Source of the DNA: Acidimicrobiales bacterium
Lineage (GTDB): Bacteria > Actinomycetota > Acidimicrobiia > Acidimicrobiales > Bog-793
Assembly (NCBI GenBank): GCA_035533595.1
Contig: DATLTN010000065.1
Location: forward strand, 1 to 64,000
Length of the DNA stretch: 64,000 bases
Direction of reading: 5' to 3'
Part shown: in pieces, positions 23,139 through 34,818 of the stretch
Layout: every line of letters starts with the position of its first letter
How positions within the stretch are numbered: position 1 is the first letter of the stretch
Position numbers and translations under genes: made by a program
The notes under the pieces: model-generated
Database searches by the model: none
What the model was told of the DNA's origin: nothing
What the model saw: only the letters and a program-made list of their open reading frames with translations

Positions 23139-24632
23139 TCAGTCAGAAGAAGTTGTACCCGCTGCCGCCACCGCAGGCCCGTCCGCCGCGCCGCCGACGA
23201 GGGCGGCGAACGCCGCCACGAGGACGTCGGCCGCGCCCTCCGAGCCCCCCTCGGAGGGCGCGCCGGCGTAGCGGGCGCGCTCGTAGCGGTCGGTGAGGCC
23301 CGCCAGCAGCTCCGCCCCCTCGCCGAGCTCGGGCGCGACGCGGCTCGCGAACTCCCGCGGCGTCTCGGAAAGGGAGCGCCCGCGGCCCGCCTCGTGCGCG
23401 GCGAGCAGCACCCGGCGGTAGTCGCCGCGCACCCCGACGGGGTGCGCGGTCCGGCGCCGCGGCGCACGGCGCCGGGAGAGCCGCGAGCCCAGGCGGGAGA
23501 GGAGGCGCCGGGCGGCCGCGAAGAGGAGCGCGAAGAGCTTCCCCCAGGTGAAGACCGAGCTCACGAGCTCGGGGGGCGTCGCCACCTTCGGCGCCTTGGC
23601 GCGCGGTGGGCGGTGGCGGATGACGAGCACCGCCAGCCCCCCGAGGAGGCCGGCCGCCACGATGCCGCCGACGAAGGGGGGGATCTTCGGCGGCGGGTAG
23701 ACCTTCGGGGGCTTCGCGCTCTTCGCCGCGTGCAGCGCGCCGCCCTTCGGGATCGGGTGGTGGACGAACAGCCCGACGATCGCCCCGATCCCCGCGGCGA
23801 TGCCCAACGTGACGTGCACGATGGCGAAGACGAGCCCGAGGCCGGCCGCCCGCAACGCCCCGCCGAGGGCGTGCCCGGCGTCGAGAGCCGCGGTCGTGAG
23901 GCCGCTCCCCCAGGCGCCGAGCGCGGCGGCGGCGAGGAAGCCGGCGCCGACGACGACGATCACCGGGACGAGGAGGATCGCCCCCCACACCCGGCGGTCG
24001 CCGCCGCGGGTCATCCCGGCCCCTACCGACGACGCCTCGCGGTTGCGCATCACGTAGCCGAGGAGGAAGACCTCGAGGAAGTAGACGACGAACAGCGGCC
24101 CGGCGCCGCGCGTCGCGGCGTGCAGCGCGCGGCCGGGCACCGCGGCGAGCACGATGAACAGGGTGAGGAAGGCGAGGCCGGTCCACGCCGCGGAGCGTCC
24201 GATCTGGCGGAACGAGCCGTGCGAGAGGCCGAGAACGACGCCCCGCAGCACCACCACCGCGACCGCGAGCCACGCGATCGTCGAGACCGCCGAGGGGGTC
24301 GCGCCGCGGACGCTGAAGGGGTCGACGGCGACCCGCCCGAAGGCCCCCGCGACGCTGCGCGAGGCGAGCGCCCCCGCGCCGAGGGCGATCACGGCGAGGC
24401 CGGCGACGCTCCCGAGGACGACCCGTGGCCACAGCGGGGCGCGCACGCAGCGCATCGCCCGCCCGACGAGCGCGCCCGCCGCCGCGGGGAGGGCGAGGGC
24501 GAGGTAGGGGACGTCCATCCGCAGGGTGCCCGTGGTGTTCACGAGCGCGGAGATGACGAGCGCGATCCACGTCGCCTCGCTCGCCGCGAGCGCCGCCGCA
24601 GGGAGCGGGTTATTCGGTGAGCGCCAGCGCAT
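23139..24632 (-). CDS. polytopic membrane protein with DUF4129 C-terminal domain
   Basis: 497 residues with about ten hydrophobic segments up to ~330 and a cytoplasmic C-terminal part. LLAAHEAGRGRSLSETPREFASRVAPELGEGAELLAGLTDRYERARYAG is typical of DUF4129. This domain often occurs at the end of transglutaminase-like proteins beside MoxR and DUF58 genes; no transglutaminase core is visible here. The ATG overlaps the DUF58 stop by 23 bp, so translation is coupled. Confidence 0.75.
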   Translation of the reverse strand: MRWRSPNNPLPAAALAASEATWIALVISALVNTTGTLRMDVPYLALALPAAAGALVGRAMRCVRAPLWPRVVLGSVAGLAVIALGAGALASRSVAGAFGRVAVDPFSVRGATPSAVSTIAWLAVAVVVLRGVVLGLSHGSFRQIGRSAAWTGLAFLTLFIVLAAVPGRALHAATRGAGPLFVVYFLEVFLLGYVMRNREASSVGAGMTRGGDRRVWGAILLVPVIVVVGAGFLAAAALGAWGSGLTTAALDAGHALGGALRAAGLGLVFAIVHVTLGIAAGIGAIVGLFVHHPIPKGGALHAAKSAKPPKVYPPPKIPPFVGGIVAAGLLGGLAVLVIRHRPPRAKAPKVATPPELVSSVFTWGKLFALLFAAARRLLSRLGSRLSRRRAPRRRTAHPVGVRGDYRRVLLAAHEAGRGRSLSETPREFASRVAPELGEGAELLAGLTDRYERARYAGAPSEGGSEGAADVLVAAFAALVGGAADGPAVAAAGTTSSD

Positions 24633-25842
24633 CGCTTCGCCGCCAGTCGCGTGGCCGCTCGGTGCGGAGGATCGCGTCGACCGTGCCCGCCGGGGGGGCG
24701 AGCGACCCCGGGCCGTCGACGAACAGCGCCGTCACCGGGGCCCGGCGGCGCACCTCGGCGAGGACGCCGAGCACCGTCGGCGAGAAGCGGGAGGAGATCA
24801 CGAGCACGAGCGCCTGACGGCGGAGGCGACGGCTCTCGAGGTTCAGCACCCCGGCGAGGTTCGCCTGCGGGTCGGGCTCGCAGAGCGCGAGCAGCTCGAG
24901 CATCCGGCCGATCGCGTCGGGGGCGCTCGAAGGGTCGGCGGCGACGGGGTCGCCGTCAGCGAGGCCCGGCCCGAAGAGGCCGACCGGGAGGCCCTTGCCC
25001 CCGAAGTGCACCACGAAGGAGGCGGCGAGGCTGAGCGAGAACTCCCGCGCCTCCTCGGCGCCCTCTGAGCCCGACTGGTCGAGATCGAAGAAGACCGCCA
25101 CCCGCGGGTTCGTCGTCGCCTCGAAGTCGCGCACGAGGAGCTCCCCCGAGCGCGCCGTCGCCCGCCAGTCGACGTGGCGGAGGGGGTCGCCGGCGCGGTA
25201 CTGACGCATGCCGGCGATGCGGGTGGGGTCGGCGAGCAGCAGCGAGCGGGCGCGGCGTTCGCCGATCGGGGTGCGCGCCGCGAGGTCGAGCGGCGGCACG
25301 GCGAGGATCTTCGGGTAGACGACGAGCTCGTCGGCCCGCTCCTGGCGGGCGACGCGGTGGCGGAGGCCGAGGGGGTCGCCCGAGCGCACCTCGCTGCCGC
25401 CGAAGAGGTGGCGCCCCCGGTGGTCGCAGACGATCTCGATGCGGCGGAGCGAGCGCTGGAAGGGAAGGAGCGAGAAGGCCTGCAGGAGCGCCCGGTCCCC
25501 CTCCTCCTCGCGGTGCTCCACCGAGAGGCCGGGGAAGTCGAGCCGCTCGGGGACGACGTCGGTCACCCGGATCCAGGGGAGCGGGAGGAGCTTGTCGTTC
25601 ACGAGCTCGCTCTCCAAGGTGACGTGCTCCCCGAACTCGGCGCGGTGCTGGGAGAGGCGGCGCGAGTAGGCGAGACCGACGAGGCAGGTCCGCTGCCAGA
25701 GGTACAGGACGAGGCTCGCCATGAGGCCGAGCGCCCCGAAGAGGGCGAGCGCCGCGGCATGCAGCCAGCCCCCGACGCCGGCGATGCCGGCGAAGACGAC
25801 GATGGCGACGAGCTCGGGGTTGAGGTCCCAGAGCCAGTTCAT
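24610..25842 (-). CDS. DUF58 (VWA-like) protein
   Basis: 410 residues. Two N-terminal membrane helices, then the DUF58 core with MRQYRAGDPLRHVDWRATARSGELLVRDFEATTNPRVAVFFDLDQSGSEG, the family signature next to a degenerate VWA metal site. DUF58 proteins work with MoxR AAA+ ATPases in assembly or stress functions of the cell envelope. It starts 11 bp after the MoxR gene ends. Confidence 0.87.
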   Translation of the reverse strand: MNWLWDLNPELVAIVVFAGIAGVGGWLHAAALALFGALGLMASLVLYLWQRTCLVGLAYSRRLSQHRAEFGEHVTLESELVNDKLLPLPWIRVTDVVPERLDFPGLSVEHREEEGDRALLQAFSLLPFQRSLRRIEIVCDHRGRHLFGGSEVRSGDPLGLRHRVARQERADELVVYPKILAVPPLDLAARTPIGERRARSLLLADPTRIAGMRQYRAGDPLRHVDWRATARSGELLVRDFEATTNPRVAVFFDLDQSGSEGAEEAREFSLSLAASFVVHFGGKGLPVGLFGPGLADGDPVAADPSSAPDAIGRMLELLALCEPDPQANLAGVLNLESRRLRRQALVLVISSRFSPTVLGVLAEVRRRAPVTALFVDGPGSLAPPAGTVDAILRTERPRDWRRSDALALTE

Positions 25843-25853
25843 CGCGGGGCGGC

Positions 25854-26828
25854 TCAGCTCGCGGGGCTGGCTTCGGGATCGAGCTCCTCGACGGGGACGT
25901 TCGTCCCGTCGACGATGCTCGCCACCACCTGCAGCTCGCTCACGCCCCTGAGGCGCGCCTGCGCGGAGAGGACGAGGCGGTGGGCGAGGACCGCCCCGGC
26001 GAGCGCCTTCACGTCGTCGGGGAGGGCGAAGGCGCGGCCCGCGATGAGGGCGCGGGCCTGCACCGCACGGTGCAGCGCGAGGGCGGCGCGGGGGCTCGCC
26101 CCGAGGCGGACCCGCGCATCGCCACGGGTCGCCCGCACGACGTCGAGGAGGTAGTCGCGCACCTCCTCTGAGACGAGCACCTCGGTGCGGGCGGCCTGCA
26201 GCGCCACGATCTCCTCGGGGGAGGTGACGGCCGTGAGCGTGGCGAGCGGGTCGGCCCGCTCGTAGCGGGTGAGGATCTCGTGCTCCTCGGCGAGGCTCGG
26301 GTAGCCGAGGTCGACGCGCACGAGGAAGCGGTCGAGCTGGGCCTCGGGGAGGGGGAAGGTCCCCTCGAGGTCGACGGGGTTCTGCGTGGCGACGACGAAG
26401 AAGGGCTCGGGGAGGCGGCGGGTCTCGCCGTCGACGGTGACCTGCCGCTCCTCCATCGCCTCGAGCAGCGACGACTGGGTGCGCGGGGTGGCCCGGTTGA
26501 TCTCGTCGGCGAGCAGGACCTGGGTGAAGACCGGCCCGGCGCGGAACTCGAACTCGCCGCTCTTCTGGTTGTAGACGCTCGAACCGGTGACGTCGGAGGG
26601 GAGCACGTCGGGGGTGAACTGCACGCGCCCGAACGAGGCGCCGCTCACCGTGGCGAGCGAGCGAGCGAGGAGGGTCTTGCCGACGCCGGGGACGTCCTCC
26701 AACAGCGCGTGCCCCCGGCAGAGCAGCGCCACGAGGAGCTGCTCGAGCGCTGCCTCCTTGCCGACGACGACCGAGCCGACCGCCGCCGCGACGCGCGCCA
26801 ATGCCGCCGAAGTCTGCCCGTTCTCCAC
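25854..26828 (-). CDS. MoxR-family AAA+ ATPase
   Basis: 324 residues. Walker A EDVPGVGKT, Walker B VLLADEINRATPRTQ, MEERQVTVDG (pore-side insert) and sensor 1 VVATQNPVDLEGTFPLPEAQLDRF are all present. Such ATPases act as chaperones for VWA partner proteins; here the DUF58 product is the likely partner. The GTG at 26828 is chosen at the point where the conserved sequence starts (GQTSAALARVAAAV); the frame stays open upstream without similarity. Confidence 0.92.
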   Translation of the reverse strand: MENGQTSAALARVAAAVGSVVVGKEAALEQLLVALLCRGHALLEDVPGVGKTLLARSLATVSGASFGRVQFTPDVLPSDVTGSSVYNQKSGEFEFRAGPVFTQVLLADEINRATPRTQSSLLEAMEERQVTVDGETRRLPEPFFVVATQNPVDLEGTFPLPEAQLDRFLVRVDLGYPSLAEEHEILTRYERADPLATLTAVTSPEEIVALQAARTEVLVSEEVRDYLLDVVRATRGDARVRLGASPRAALALHRAVQARALIAGRAFALPDDVKALAGAVLAHRLVLSAQARLRGVSELQVVASIVDGTNVPVEELDPEASPAS

Positions 26829-26958
26829 GCCCGCGAACCCGCCCCTCGCTCGATCCTGCCCCCGCCGTGCAACTACCCCGGGGATGGCGGGACAGGCTAG
26901 ACGGCCAAGCTGTGGTTTCGGCGAGAGGAACCTCCAGGCGGTCGGAGCTGGCCGAGGG

Positions 26959-27726
26959 CTAGGCGAGGGCCTCCTCGTCGGCAAGGCTCCGGTAGTAGCG
27001 ATAGGCGGCGAGCATCCCCACCTCGCCCCCCGCCGAGCCGCGCGGGCGCGCCGGGTCGAGGGGGGCGGAGATGATCTCCTGGTCCTCGGGGAGGATCGGC
27101 TGCGGGTCGCCGATCAGGCAGGCCTGGTACATCATCGAGACGAGGCGGTTAGCGGTCACGCAGCGCACCGTGACGTCGGCGACGCTCGAGCCCGTCGCGC
27201 TGATCCCGTGGCCGCGCATCATCGTCACCTTGTGGTCGCCCATGAAGGTCGCGAGCCCCTCGCCGAGCTCGTCGTTGGCGACGGTGACGCTCCTCGGGTA
27301 GGTCGGCACCCCCTCGATCGCCATCTGCGCGGCACCGATGTCGAAGGCGCCGACGATCGGCACGATCTCCCGCTCGCCGATCGTGAGCAGCACCGCGGGG
27401 ACGGGGTGGATGTGCGCGACCGAGCGCACCTCGGGGTGCAGCTTGTAGAGCCAGAGGTGGATGAAGCTCTCCGACGGCGGCTGCAGGCCGTCGGGGCCGC
27501 CCACCTTCTCGGCGTCGAAGTCGATCTCCAAGATGTCGTCGACCGAGGTGTAGCGCAGCCCCGCCTCGTCGACCCCCTTCCCCTTGATGAGGACGGTGTC
27601 GGCGCCCTCGGGGCGGTAGCTCACGTGGCCGAGGGCGGCGTGGGTGAGGCCGAGCTTGCCCATGATCCGGCACGACTGCGCGATCTCGGCGGCGAGTCGC
27701 GCCTTGTCCCCGCTGAAGGCGGCCAT
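26959..27726 (-). CDS. class II aldolase/adducin family protein
   Basis: 255 residues. The zinc-binding histidines are visible in SVAHIHPVP and MMRGHGI, and GLTHAALGHVSYR matches the substrate-phosphate loop region. The family contains fuculose-phosphate aldolase, ribulose-phosphate epimerase and decarboxylating enzymes for hydroxyaryl acids. It starts two bases after the dihydroxyphthalate decarboxylase-like gene ends, so the two form an operon, and a role in the same degradation pathway is inferred. Confidence 0.87.
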   Translation of the reverse strand: MAAFSGDKARLAAEIAQSCRIMGKLGLTHAALGHVSYRPEGADTVLIKGKGVDEAGLRYTSVDDILEIDFDAEKVGGPDGLQPPSESFIHLWLYKLHPEVRSVAHIHPVPAVLLTIGEREIVPIVGAFDIGAAQMAIEGVPTYPRSVTVANDELGEGLATFMGDHKVTMMRGHGISATGSSVADVTVRCVTANRLVSMMYQACLIGDPQPILPEDQEIISAPLDPARPRGSAGGEVGMLAAYRYYRSLADEEALA

Positions 27727-27728
27727 CG

Positions 27729-28724
27729 CTACAGCTCCAGCGTCGGCGGGTAGAAGAGCTCCTCGAGGCCGAGGCGGCGCGGCGTCAGCCCCTGCTCGTG
27801 GGAGTACTCGGTGATCGTCTCCAGGGTTTCCCGCTGGGCCTGCACGCCGTAGAGGAAGAGGTCCTTGTGGAGCGCCTGCAGGCTCTCGCCGCTGAGCAGC
27901 CCAGCCTCGCGGTAGGGCGTCGCGGTGGCGAGCGCCTCGGCGTGCGCGAGCTGCTTGGCCTCGAGGAGCATCGAGTAGAGGTTGAGCACCACCCACGGGT
28001 ACGCCTCGACGACGTCCCGGCGGACGACCACGCAGTGGTTGATCGGGTAGAAGCCGGTCTTCTCGTAGTAGCGGATCGACTCGGCACGGGGGTCGGGGAA
28101 GAGGCGGGTGATCGTCGTGCCGGTGCTGAGGTCGGCACGGCTGCGGTCGACGAGGTTGCGGTCGGCGATGTAGAGGAGGGTCGCGTCGAGGGTGCCCGCC
28201 ATCAGCATCTCGCCGATGTTGGAGTCGCGGTCGACGTAGTCGAGCTGCACCCCGGCGGGGGGCGTGAAGCCGGTCGCGCCGCCGTGGCTCTGCTCGGGGG
28301 GGCGCTCCATGAACCAGTGGAGGTCCTCGGGCTTCACCCCGAACTCGTGGAGCAGGACACCGCGTCCCCAGAGCGCCGCGGTCTGCTGGTACTCAGGGAC
28401 GCCGACGCGCTTGCCGACGAGGTCCTCGGGCTTCGCGATGCCGGCGTCGGCGCGCACGAGGATGCCGGTGTGGAAGAACTGCCGGGAGGTGAAGACCGGG
28501 AGCGCGACCCAGGTGTCGTCGCCGTGGGCACGCGCCGCGAGCAGCGAGGACATCGACATCTCGGAGACCTCGAACTCCTGGAAGTGGAGCTGGCGCCAGA
28601 ACATCTCCGAGGGGTGGACCTTGGTGACGTGCAGGTCGATCCCCTGGGCCTTCACCCGCCCCTGGTGGACCGGCTCGGTCCTCGCGTTCCCCGACAGCGC
28701 CGCGCCGAGCTCGATGTTGCCCAT
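27729..28724 (-). CDS. 4,5-dihydroxyphthalate decarboxylase-like protein (copy 1)
   Basis: 331 residues with a periplasmic-binding-protein fold but no signal peptide. Signatures: MFWRQLHFQEFEVSEMSMSSLLAARAHGD, GKRVGVPEYQQTAALWGRGVLLHEFGV, HWFMERPPEQSHGGATGF and GFYPINHCVVVRRDVVEAYPWVVLNLY. These match the family of 4,5-dihydroxyphthalate decarboxylase (Pht5-like), which acts in the cytoplasm on aromatic acids. Substrate is not proven. GGAGGGG precedes the ATG. A same-length paralogue lies at 33808-34803. Confidence 0.82.
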   Translation of the reverse strand: MGNIELGAALSGNARTEPVHQGRVKAQGIDLHVTKVHPSEMFWRQLHFQEFEVSEMSMSSLLAARAHGDDTWVALPVFTSRQFFHTGILVRADAGIAKPEDLVGKRVGVPEYQQTAALWGRGVLLHEFGVKPEDLHWFMERPPEQSHGGATGFTPPAGVQLDYVDRDSNIGEMLMAGTLDATLLYIADRNLVDRSRADLSTGTTITRLFPDPRAESIRYYEKTGFYPINHCVVVRRDVVEAYPWVVLNLYSMLLEAKQLAHAEALATATPYREAGLLSGESLQALHKDLFLYGVQAQRETLETITEYSHEQGLTPRRLGLEELFYPPTLEL

Positions 28725-28848
28725 GTGGCTCCCCTCCGCGCCGCGGCGGACGCCCGGCCCAGCCGATCGTATTGAGCACCCGCAGGCCTGTCGAGGGGGG
28801 GCGGAATACCGCGGCCCCGGGGGCGTTAGAACATTCACGCAACGACGC

Positions 28849-28862
28849 GTAATCGAAATTAC
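28849..28862. promoter_or_regulatory. short AT-rich palindrome upstream of lon
   Basis: GTAAT-CGAA-ATTAC, 24 bp before the Lon ATG, in the divergent space with the decarboxylase-like gene. A TTAGAA...TAATCG pair with 18-bp spacing overlaps it, so it may be promoter plus operator. No HspR-type inverted repeat was found. Confidence 0.35.
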
Positions 28863-28885
28863 ACCCGCTGAACGGCGAGGAGAAG

Positions 28886-31237
<2,352 letters not shown>

Positions 31238-31245
31238 GGGGCCGG

Positions 31246-31251
31246 TAGGTT
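31246..31251 (+). promoter_or_regulatory. -10 TAGGTT for leaderless acylphosphatase mRNA
   Basis: TAGGTT lies six bases before the GTG at 31258. It begins eight bases after the lon stop, so the small gene can be transcribed on its own. Confidence 0.4.
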
Positions 31252-31257
31252 CCCTTT

Positions 31258-31545
31258 GTGCCCGACGCCCCGCCGACGGTGCGGCGCATCATCCTCGTGA
31301 GCGGCCTCGTGCAGGGGGTCTACTTCCGAGAGAGCTGCCGCGTCGAGGCGGGGCGTCTCGGCGTCTCGGGCACCGTCGAGAACCTCACCGACGGGAGGCT
31401 GCGCGGCGACTTCGAGGGCCCCGAGCCGGCCGTCGAGGCGCTCGTCGCCTGGTGCGGGCACGGCCCGGCGCGCGCCCGAGTCGAGGGGCTGGCGGCGAGC
31501 GACGCCACCCCGCAGGGCGCGTCGGACTTCTGCATCCTGCACTGA
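31258..31545 (+). CDS. acyP: acylphosphatase
   Basis: 95 residues. The catalytic arginine lies in VSGLVQGVYFRES and the asparagine in GTVENLTDG, both in the normal places. It hydrolyses acyl phosphates such as acetyl phosphate. The GTG start fits the leaderless pattern. It is 20 bp downstream of lon and converges on the GAF-PP2C gene. Confidence 0.92.
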   Translation: MPDAPPTVRRIILVSGLVQGVYFRESCRVEAGRLGVSGTVENLTDGRLRGDFEGPEPAVEALVAWCGHGPARARVEGLAASDATPQGASDFCILH

Positions 31546-31560
31546 AGCGGCGGCCGCTCC

Positions 31561-32769
31561 CTACCGGTCGGCGGCGTCGTCGGCGGGCCTCTGCCACCGG
31601 ACGATGAGCACCGTGGCGTCGTCGCGGAGCGCTCCCTCGTGGTGCTCGACGACGGCACGGACGAGGTGCCGCACGATGAGCGGGATGGGGACCTCGTCAA
31701 AGGCGCAGCGATCGACGAGGTCGATCAGCCGTTCGGTGCCGAAGCCCTCGGTCCCCCGGCCCTCGGTGATCCCGTCGGTGTAGAACAGCACGCCGTCACC
31801 GGGCTCGAGGGGCTCCTGGTGCACCGTGCAGACGCCGTGACCGGTGCCCCACGGCCCCGTCGGTGGCCCGACGAGCTCCCCGACCACCTGCCCGTGGCGG
31901 ATGAGCATCGGCGCGGGGTGGCCGGCGTTGATCCAGTGGAGGACGCCGCTGTCGAGGTCGAGGCGGCCGATCTGGCCCGTGACGAAGCCGTCGCCGCGGT
32001 GCTCGGAGGCGACGACGCGGTCGACGCTCTCGTGGATGTGCTCGAGGGTCCGGCTCTCGCGGCGGTCGTGGCGGTAGCAGCCGAGGGCGAGCGCGGCGAG
32101 CATCGCCGACCGCAGCCCGTGGCCCATCGAGTCCATGAAGGCGAAGTCGAGCTGGGAGCCGTTCAGCGCATAGTCGAAGCAGTCCCCGCCGACCTCGTAG
32201 GCGGGCTCGAGCATGCCCGCCACCGCGACGCGCGGCGTGGCGAGGGTGAGGGGTGGGAGCAGGTCCCACTGCATGCTCGCCGCCAGCGACATCGACTTCC
32301 GCCGGCGATGCAGCCCGTAGGTGTCGGTGACCCGGCTCTGGATCGCGAGCGCGAAGCCGGCGAGCACGCCGAGGTCCTCGCACTGCGCCAGCACTGCGGG
32401 GTCGCCCGCGGGAAGCGTGAGCGCCAGCACCCCGGTGACATCGGAGCCTTCGACGATCGGGGCCCAGACGCGCGTACCGTCGGCGCGCTCGACCGCGACG
32501 ACCTCGCGCTGTAGGAAGGCCCTCCCCGCGACCGTGCTGTTCACGTCCTCGGAGTGCGGCAGCTCCTCGTGGGCGGAGCGGTTGGGGAGCGGCTCGAGCA
32601 CCTGCTGCTCGAAGTCGACGACGTAGAGCACGAGGTCGGCGCCGCCGAGCGAGGCGGCGGCGGAGGCCATCGCGTCCGCGACGTCGGAGGGGTCGGCGCG
32701 GCGCATCGCGCGGACGAGGCCGCCCAGCTCGAGCTTCTCGGGTGACGATTCGATTACCGACCCTCCCAC
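31561..32769 (-). CDS. GAF-domain PP2C (SpoIIE/RsbU-type) phosphatase
   Basis: 402 residues, soluble. A GAF-like sensor domain occupies ~15-160 (VADAMASAAASLGGADLVLYVVDFEQQVLEP), followed by a PP2C domain with GGDCFDY, FMDSMGHGLRSAM, NAGHPAPML, YTDGITEG and DDATVLI. It should dephosphorylate STAS proteins in response to a cytoplasmic signal, complementing the membrane phosphatase at 4254. No STAS gene is adjacent; the pair at 39544 and the operon at 10665 are candidates. The GTG start is the best available but lacks a clear ribosome site. Confidence 0.83.
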   Translation of the reverse strand: MGGSVIESSPEKLELGGLVRAMRRADPSDVADAMASAAASLGGADLVLYVVDFEQQVLEPLPNRSAHEELPHSEDVNSTVAGRAFLQREVVAVERADGTRVWAPIVEGSDVTGVLALTLPAGDPAVLAQCEDLGVLAGFALAIQSRVTDTYGLHRRRKSMSLAASMQWDLLPPLTLATPRVAVAGMLEPAYEVGGDCFDYALNGSQLDFAFMDSMGHGLRSAMLAALALGCYRHDRRESRTLEHIHESVDRVVASEHRGDGFVTGQIGRLDLDSGVLHWINAGHPAPMLIRHGQVVGELVGPPTGPWGTGHGVCTVHQEPLEPGDGVLFYTDGITEGRGTEGFGTERLIDLVDRCAFDEVPIPLIVRHLVRAVVEHHEGALRDDATVLIVRWQRPADDAADR

Positions 32770-32818
32770 ATGACGCCCGACCGCTCCTGCGCAGTCCGGG
32801 ACGGCGGGGTGGCGCGGC

Positions 32819-33691
32819 TCACGGCGCGGCGTCGAAGAGCCCGGGCAGCCAGGCCTCGATCCCCATCGAACGCGCCAGCCCGACCGGCCCGAGGTAGGGG
32901 GTGGCGCGGAAGGCACGCCCCTCCCGCGCGAGCTCGCCGAGGGTGTCGTCCATCGCCCGCGAGGCGGCGTCGACGAGCAGCGCCGGATAGATGACGAGGG
33001 CGTAGCCGAGCGCCGCGAGCTCGTCGTCGGTGACCTCCACTGAGGCGATCGAGCCCACCATGTTCAGCATCTTCGGTCCCGCCACCTCGCGCCCGATCAC
33101 CTCGAGCTCGTCGCGCGACGAGATCCCCTCGACAAAGACGAGGTCCGCGCCCGCCGCGCGGTAGCGCCGGCAGCGCGCCACCGCCTCGTCGACGCCGAGC
33201 AGGTCGAGCGCGTCGGTGCGGGCGATCACGAGGAAATCGGGGTCGCTGCGGGCCGCGGCCGCCGCCGCGAGGCGCTCGGCGAACTCGGCGGCGTCGACGA
33301 CGCTCTTGCCCGGGAGGAAGCCGCAGCGCTTGGGGAAGGACTGGTCCTCGAGGTGCACTGCGGCGGCGCCCGCCCTCTCGAGGAGCGAGACGAAGCGGGC
33401 CACCTGGGAGGGCCCCCCGTAGCCGGTGTCGCCGTCGGCGACGAGGGGGACCTTCGTCGTCGCCGCGAGGCGACGCACGTGCTCGACGACCTCGGTCATC
33501 GAGACGAGGCCGATGTCGGGGAGGCCGAAGGCCGAGCCCGCGCCGGCGCTCCCGCTCACGTGCGCGGCCCGAAAGCCCGCACGTTCGACGGCACGCAGCG
33601 AGAGGCCGTCGAAGACGCTCGGTGCGACGAGCACGCCGCCGCCCTGAAGGGCCGCGCGCAGCGCCGCCGGCCCCTCGAGCGCGCGCTCCAC
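32819..33691 (-). CDS. isocitrate lyase / PEP mutase family enzyme
   Basis: 290 residues. VPLVADGDTGYGG holds the metal-binding aspartates, VHLEDQSFPKRCGFLPGK gives the catalytic cysteine loop (KRCG), and VIARTDALD is conserved. The group includes 2-methylisocitrate lyase, carboxyphosphonoenolpyruvate mutase and oxaloacetate decarboxylases; the C-C lyase subgroup is most likely. TAGCGT seven bases before the GTG fits the leaderless pattern. It lies beside the second dihydroxyphthalate decarboxylase-like gene, divergently. Confidence 0.87.
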   Translation of the reverse strand: MERALEGPAALRAALQGGGVLVAPSVFDGLSLRAVERAGFRAAHVSGSAGAGSAFGLPDIGLVSMTEVVEHVRRLAATTKVPLVADGDTGYGGPSQVARFVSLLERAGAAAVHLEDQSFPKRCGFLPGKSVVDAAEFAERLAAAAAARSDPDFLVIARTDALDLLGVDEAVARCRRYRAAGADLVFVEGISSRDELEVIGREVAGPKMLNMVGSIASVEVTDDELAALGYALVIYPALLVDAASRAMDDTLGELAREGRAFRATPYLGPVGLARSMGIEAWLPGLFDAAP

Positions 33692-33807
33692 CTCCCCGAC
33701 GCTAACCGCGGCCCCTGCGCCGCCCGGGCCGAAGCGCGCGCCGAGCCATTAGCTTCGAGGCCCGAAGTGATCGCGCCCGCGAAGCCGCCGGGGAAAGGAA
33801 GATTCCG

Positions 33808-34803
33808 ATGCCGGACCTCGAGCTCGCCTTCGCCATCGGCGACAACCCCCGCTCGCGCGCGATCCTCACCGGGGCGGTGAAGCCGCAGGGGATCAACCTG
33901 CACGCCAGCAAGGTGCACGGCTCGGAGATCTTCTGGCGCCAGCTCCACTTCCAGGAGTTCGAGGCGAGCGAGCTCTCGATGTCGAGCCTCATGATCGCCC
34001 GCGCGCGGGGCGACGACACCTGGATCGGCCTCCCCGTCTTCACCTCGCGGAGCTTCTTCCACCTCGGCATCCTCGTCCGCGAGGACGCCGGCATCGCGGC
34101 CCCCGCCGACCTCGTCGGAAAGCGCGTCGGCATCCCCGAGTACCAGCAGACCGCGGCGCTGTGGAAGCGGGCCGTGCTGCTGCACGAGTTCGGGGTCGCC
34201 CCCGAGCAGATGCACTGGTTCATGGAGCGCCAGCCGGAGATGAGCCACGGCGGCGCGACCGGCTTCGTCGCGCCCGACGGCGTCGACTTCAAGTACGTCC
34301 CCGCGGACTCGAACATCGGCGAGATGCTGATGGCCGGCGAGCTCGACTGCGCGCTCGGCTACATCACCGACAACAACCTCGTCGACAAGAGCCGCATCCA
34401 GTTCGGCCCCGGCTCGGGCGTGCGGCGCCTGTTCCCCGACCCCGTCGCCGAGGCGCGCCGCTACTACACCTCGAGCGGCTTCTTCCCGATCAACCACTGC
34501 GTCGCCGTGCGCCGAGACGTCGCCGAGGCGCACCCCTGGGTGATGCTCAACCTCTACTCCGCGTTCCTCGAGGCCAAGGAGCGCGCCCGCGAGGCGGTCG
34601 TCACCGACCTCGGCCCCTTCCTCGAGGCCGGCGTCGTCGGCGGCGAGATCGAGTCCCAGCTCTCGAGCGACCTCTTCCCCTACGGGGTGCAGGCCAACCG
34701 GAAGATCCTCGAGGCGATGACGAGCTACTCCCACGAGCAGGGGCTCACCCCCCGCAAGCTCTCCCTCGAGGAGATCTTCTACCCGCCCTCGCTCGAGCTC
34801 TGA
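33808..34803 (+). CDS. 4,5-dihydroxyphthalate decarboxylase-like protein (copy 2)
   Basis: 331 residues, same length and motif order as copy 1: IFWRQLHFQEFEASELSMSSL, GKRVGIPEYQQTAALW, HWFMERQPEMSHGGATGF and GFFPINHCVAVRRDVAEAHPWVMLNLY, ending FYPPSLEL versus FYPPTLEL. It has no signal peptide, consistent with a cytoplasmic enzyme rather than a transporter subunit. AAAGGAAG is a few bases before the ATG. The two copies may act on related acids. It converges on a nitroreductase gene. Confidence 0.82.
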   Translation: MPDLELAFAIGDNPRSRAILTGAVKPQGINLHASKVHGSEIFWRQLHFQEFEASELSMSSLMIARARGDDTWIGLPVFTSRSFFHLGILVREDAGIAAPADLVGKRVGIPEYQQTAALWKRAVLLHEFGVAPEQMHWFMERQPEMSHGGATGFVAPDGVDFKYVPADSNIGEMLMAGELDCALGYITDNNLVDKSRIQFGPGSGVRRLFPDPVAEARRYYTSSGFFPINHCVAVRRDVAEAHPWVMLNLYSAFLEAKERAREAVVTDLGPFLEAGVVGGEIESQLSSDLFPYGVQANRKILEAMTSYSHEQGLTPRKLSLEEIFYPPSLEL

Positions 34804-34818
34804 GGGGCGCGCCGCGGC

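Noticed and set aside
22821-24620. 599-residue frame opposite the LapA-like and DUF4129 genes
   Set aside because: Repetitive charged composition with no motif; explained as a mirror of the GC-rich minus-strand genes.
28725-28885. HspR-type operator before lon
   Set aside because: The CTTGAGT/ACTCAAG inverted repeat is absent; only a short GTAAT/ATTAC palindrome is present.
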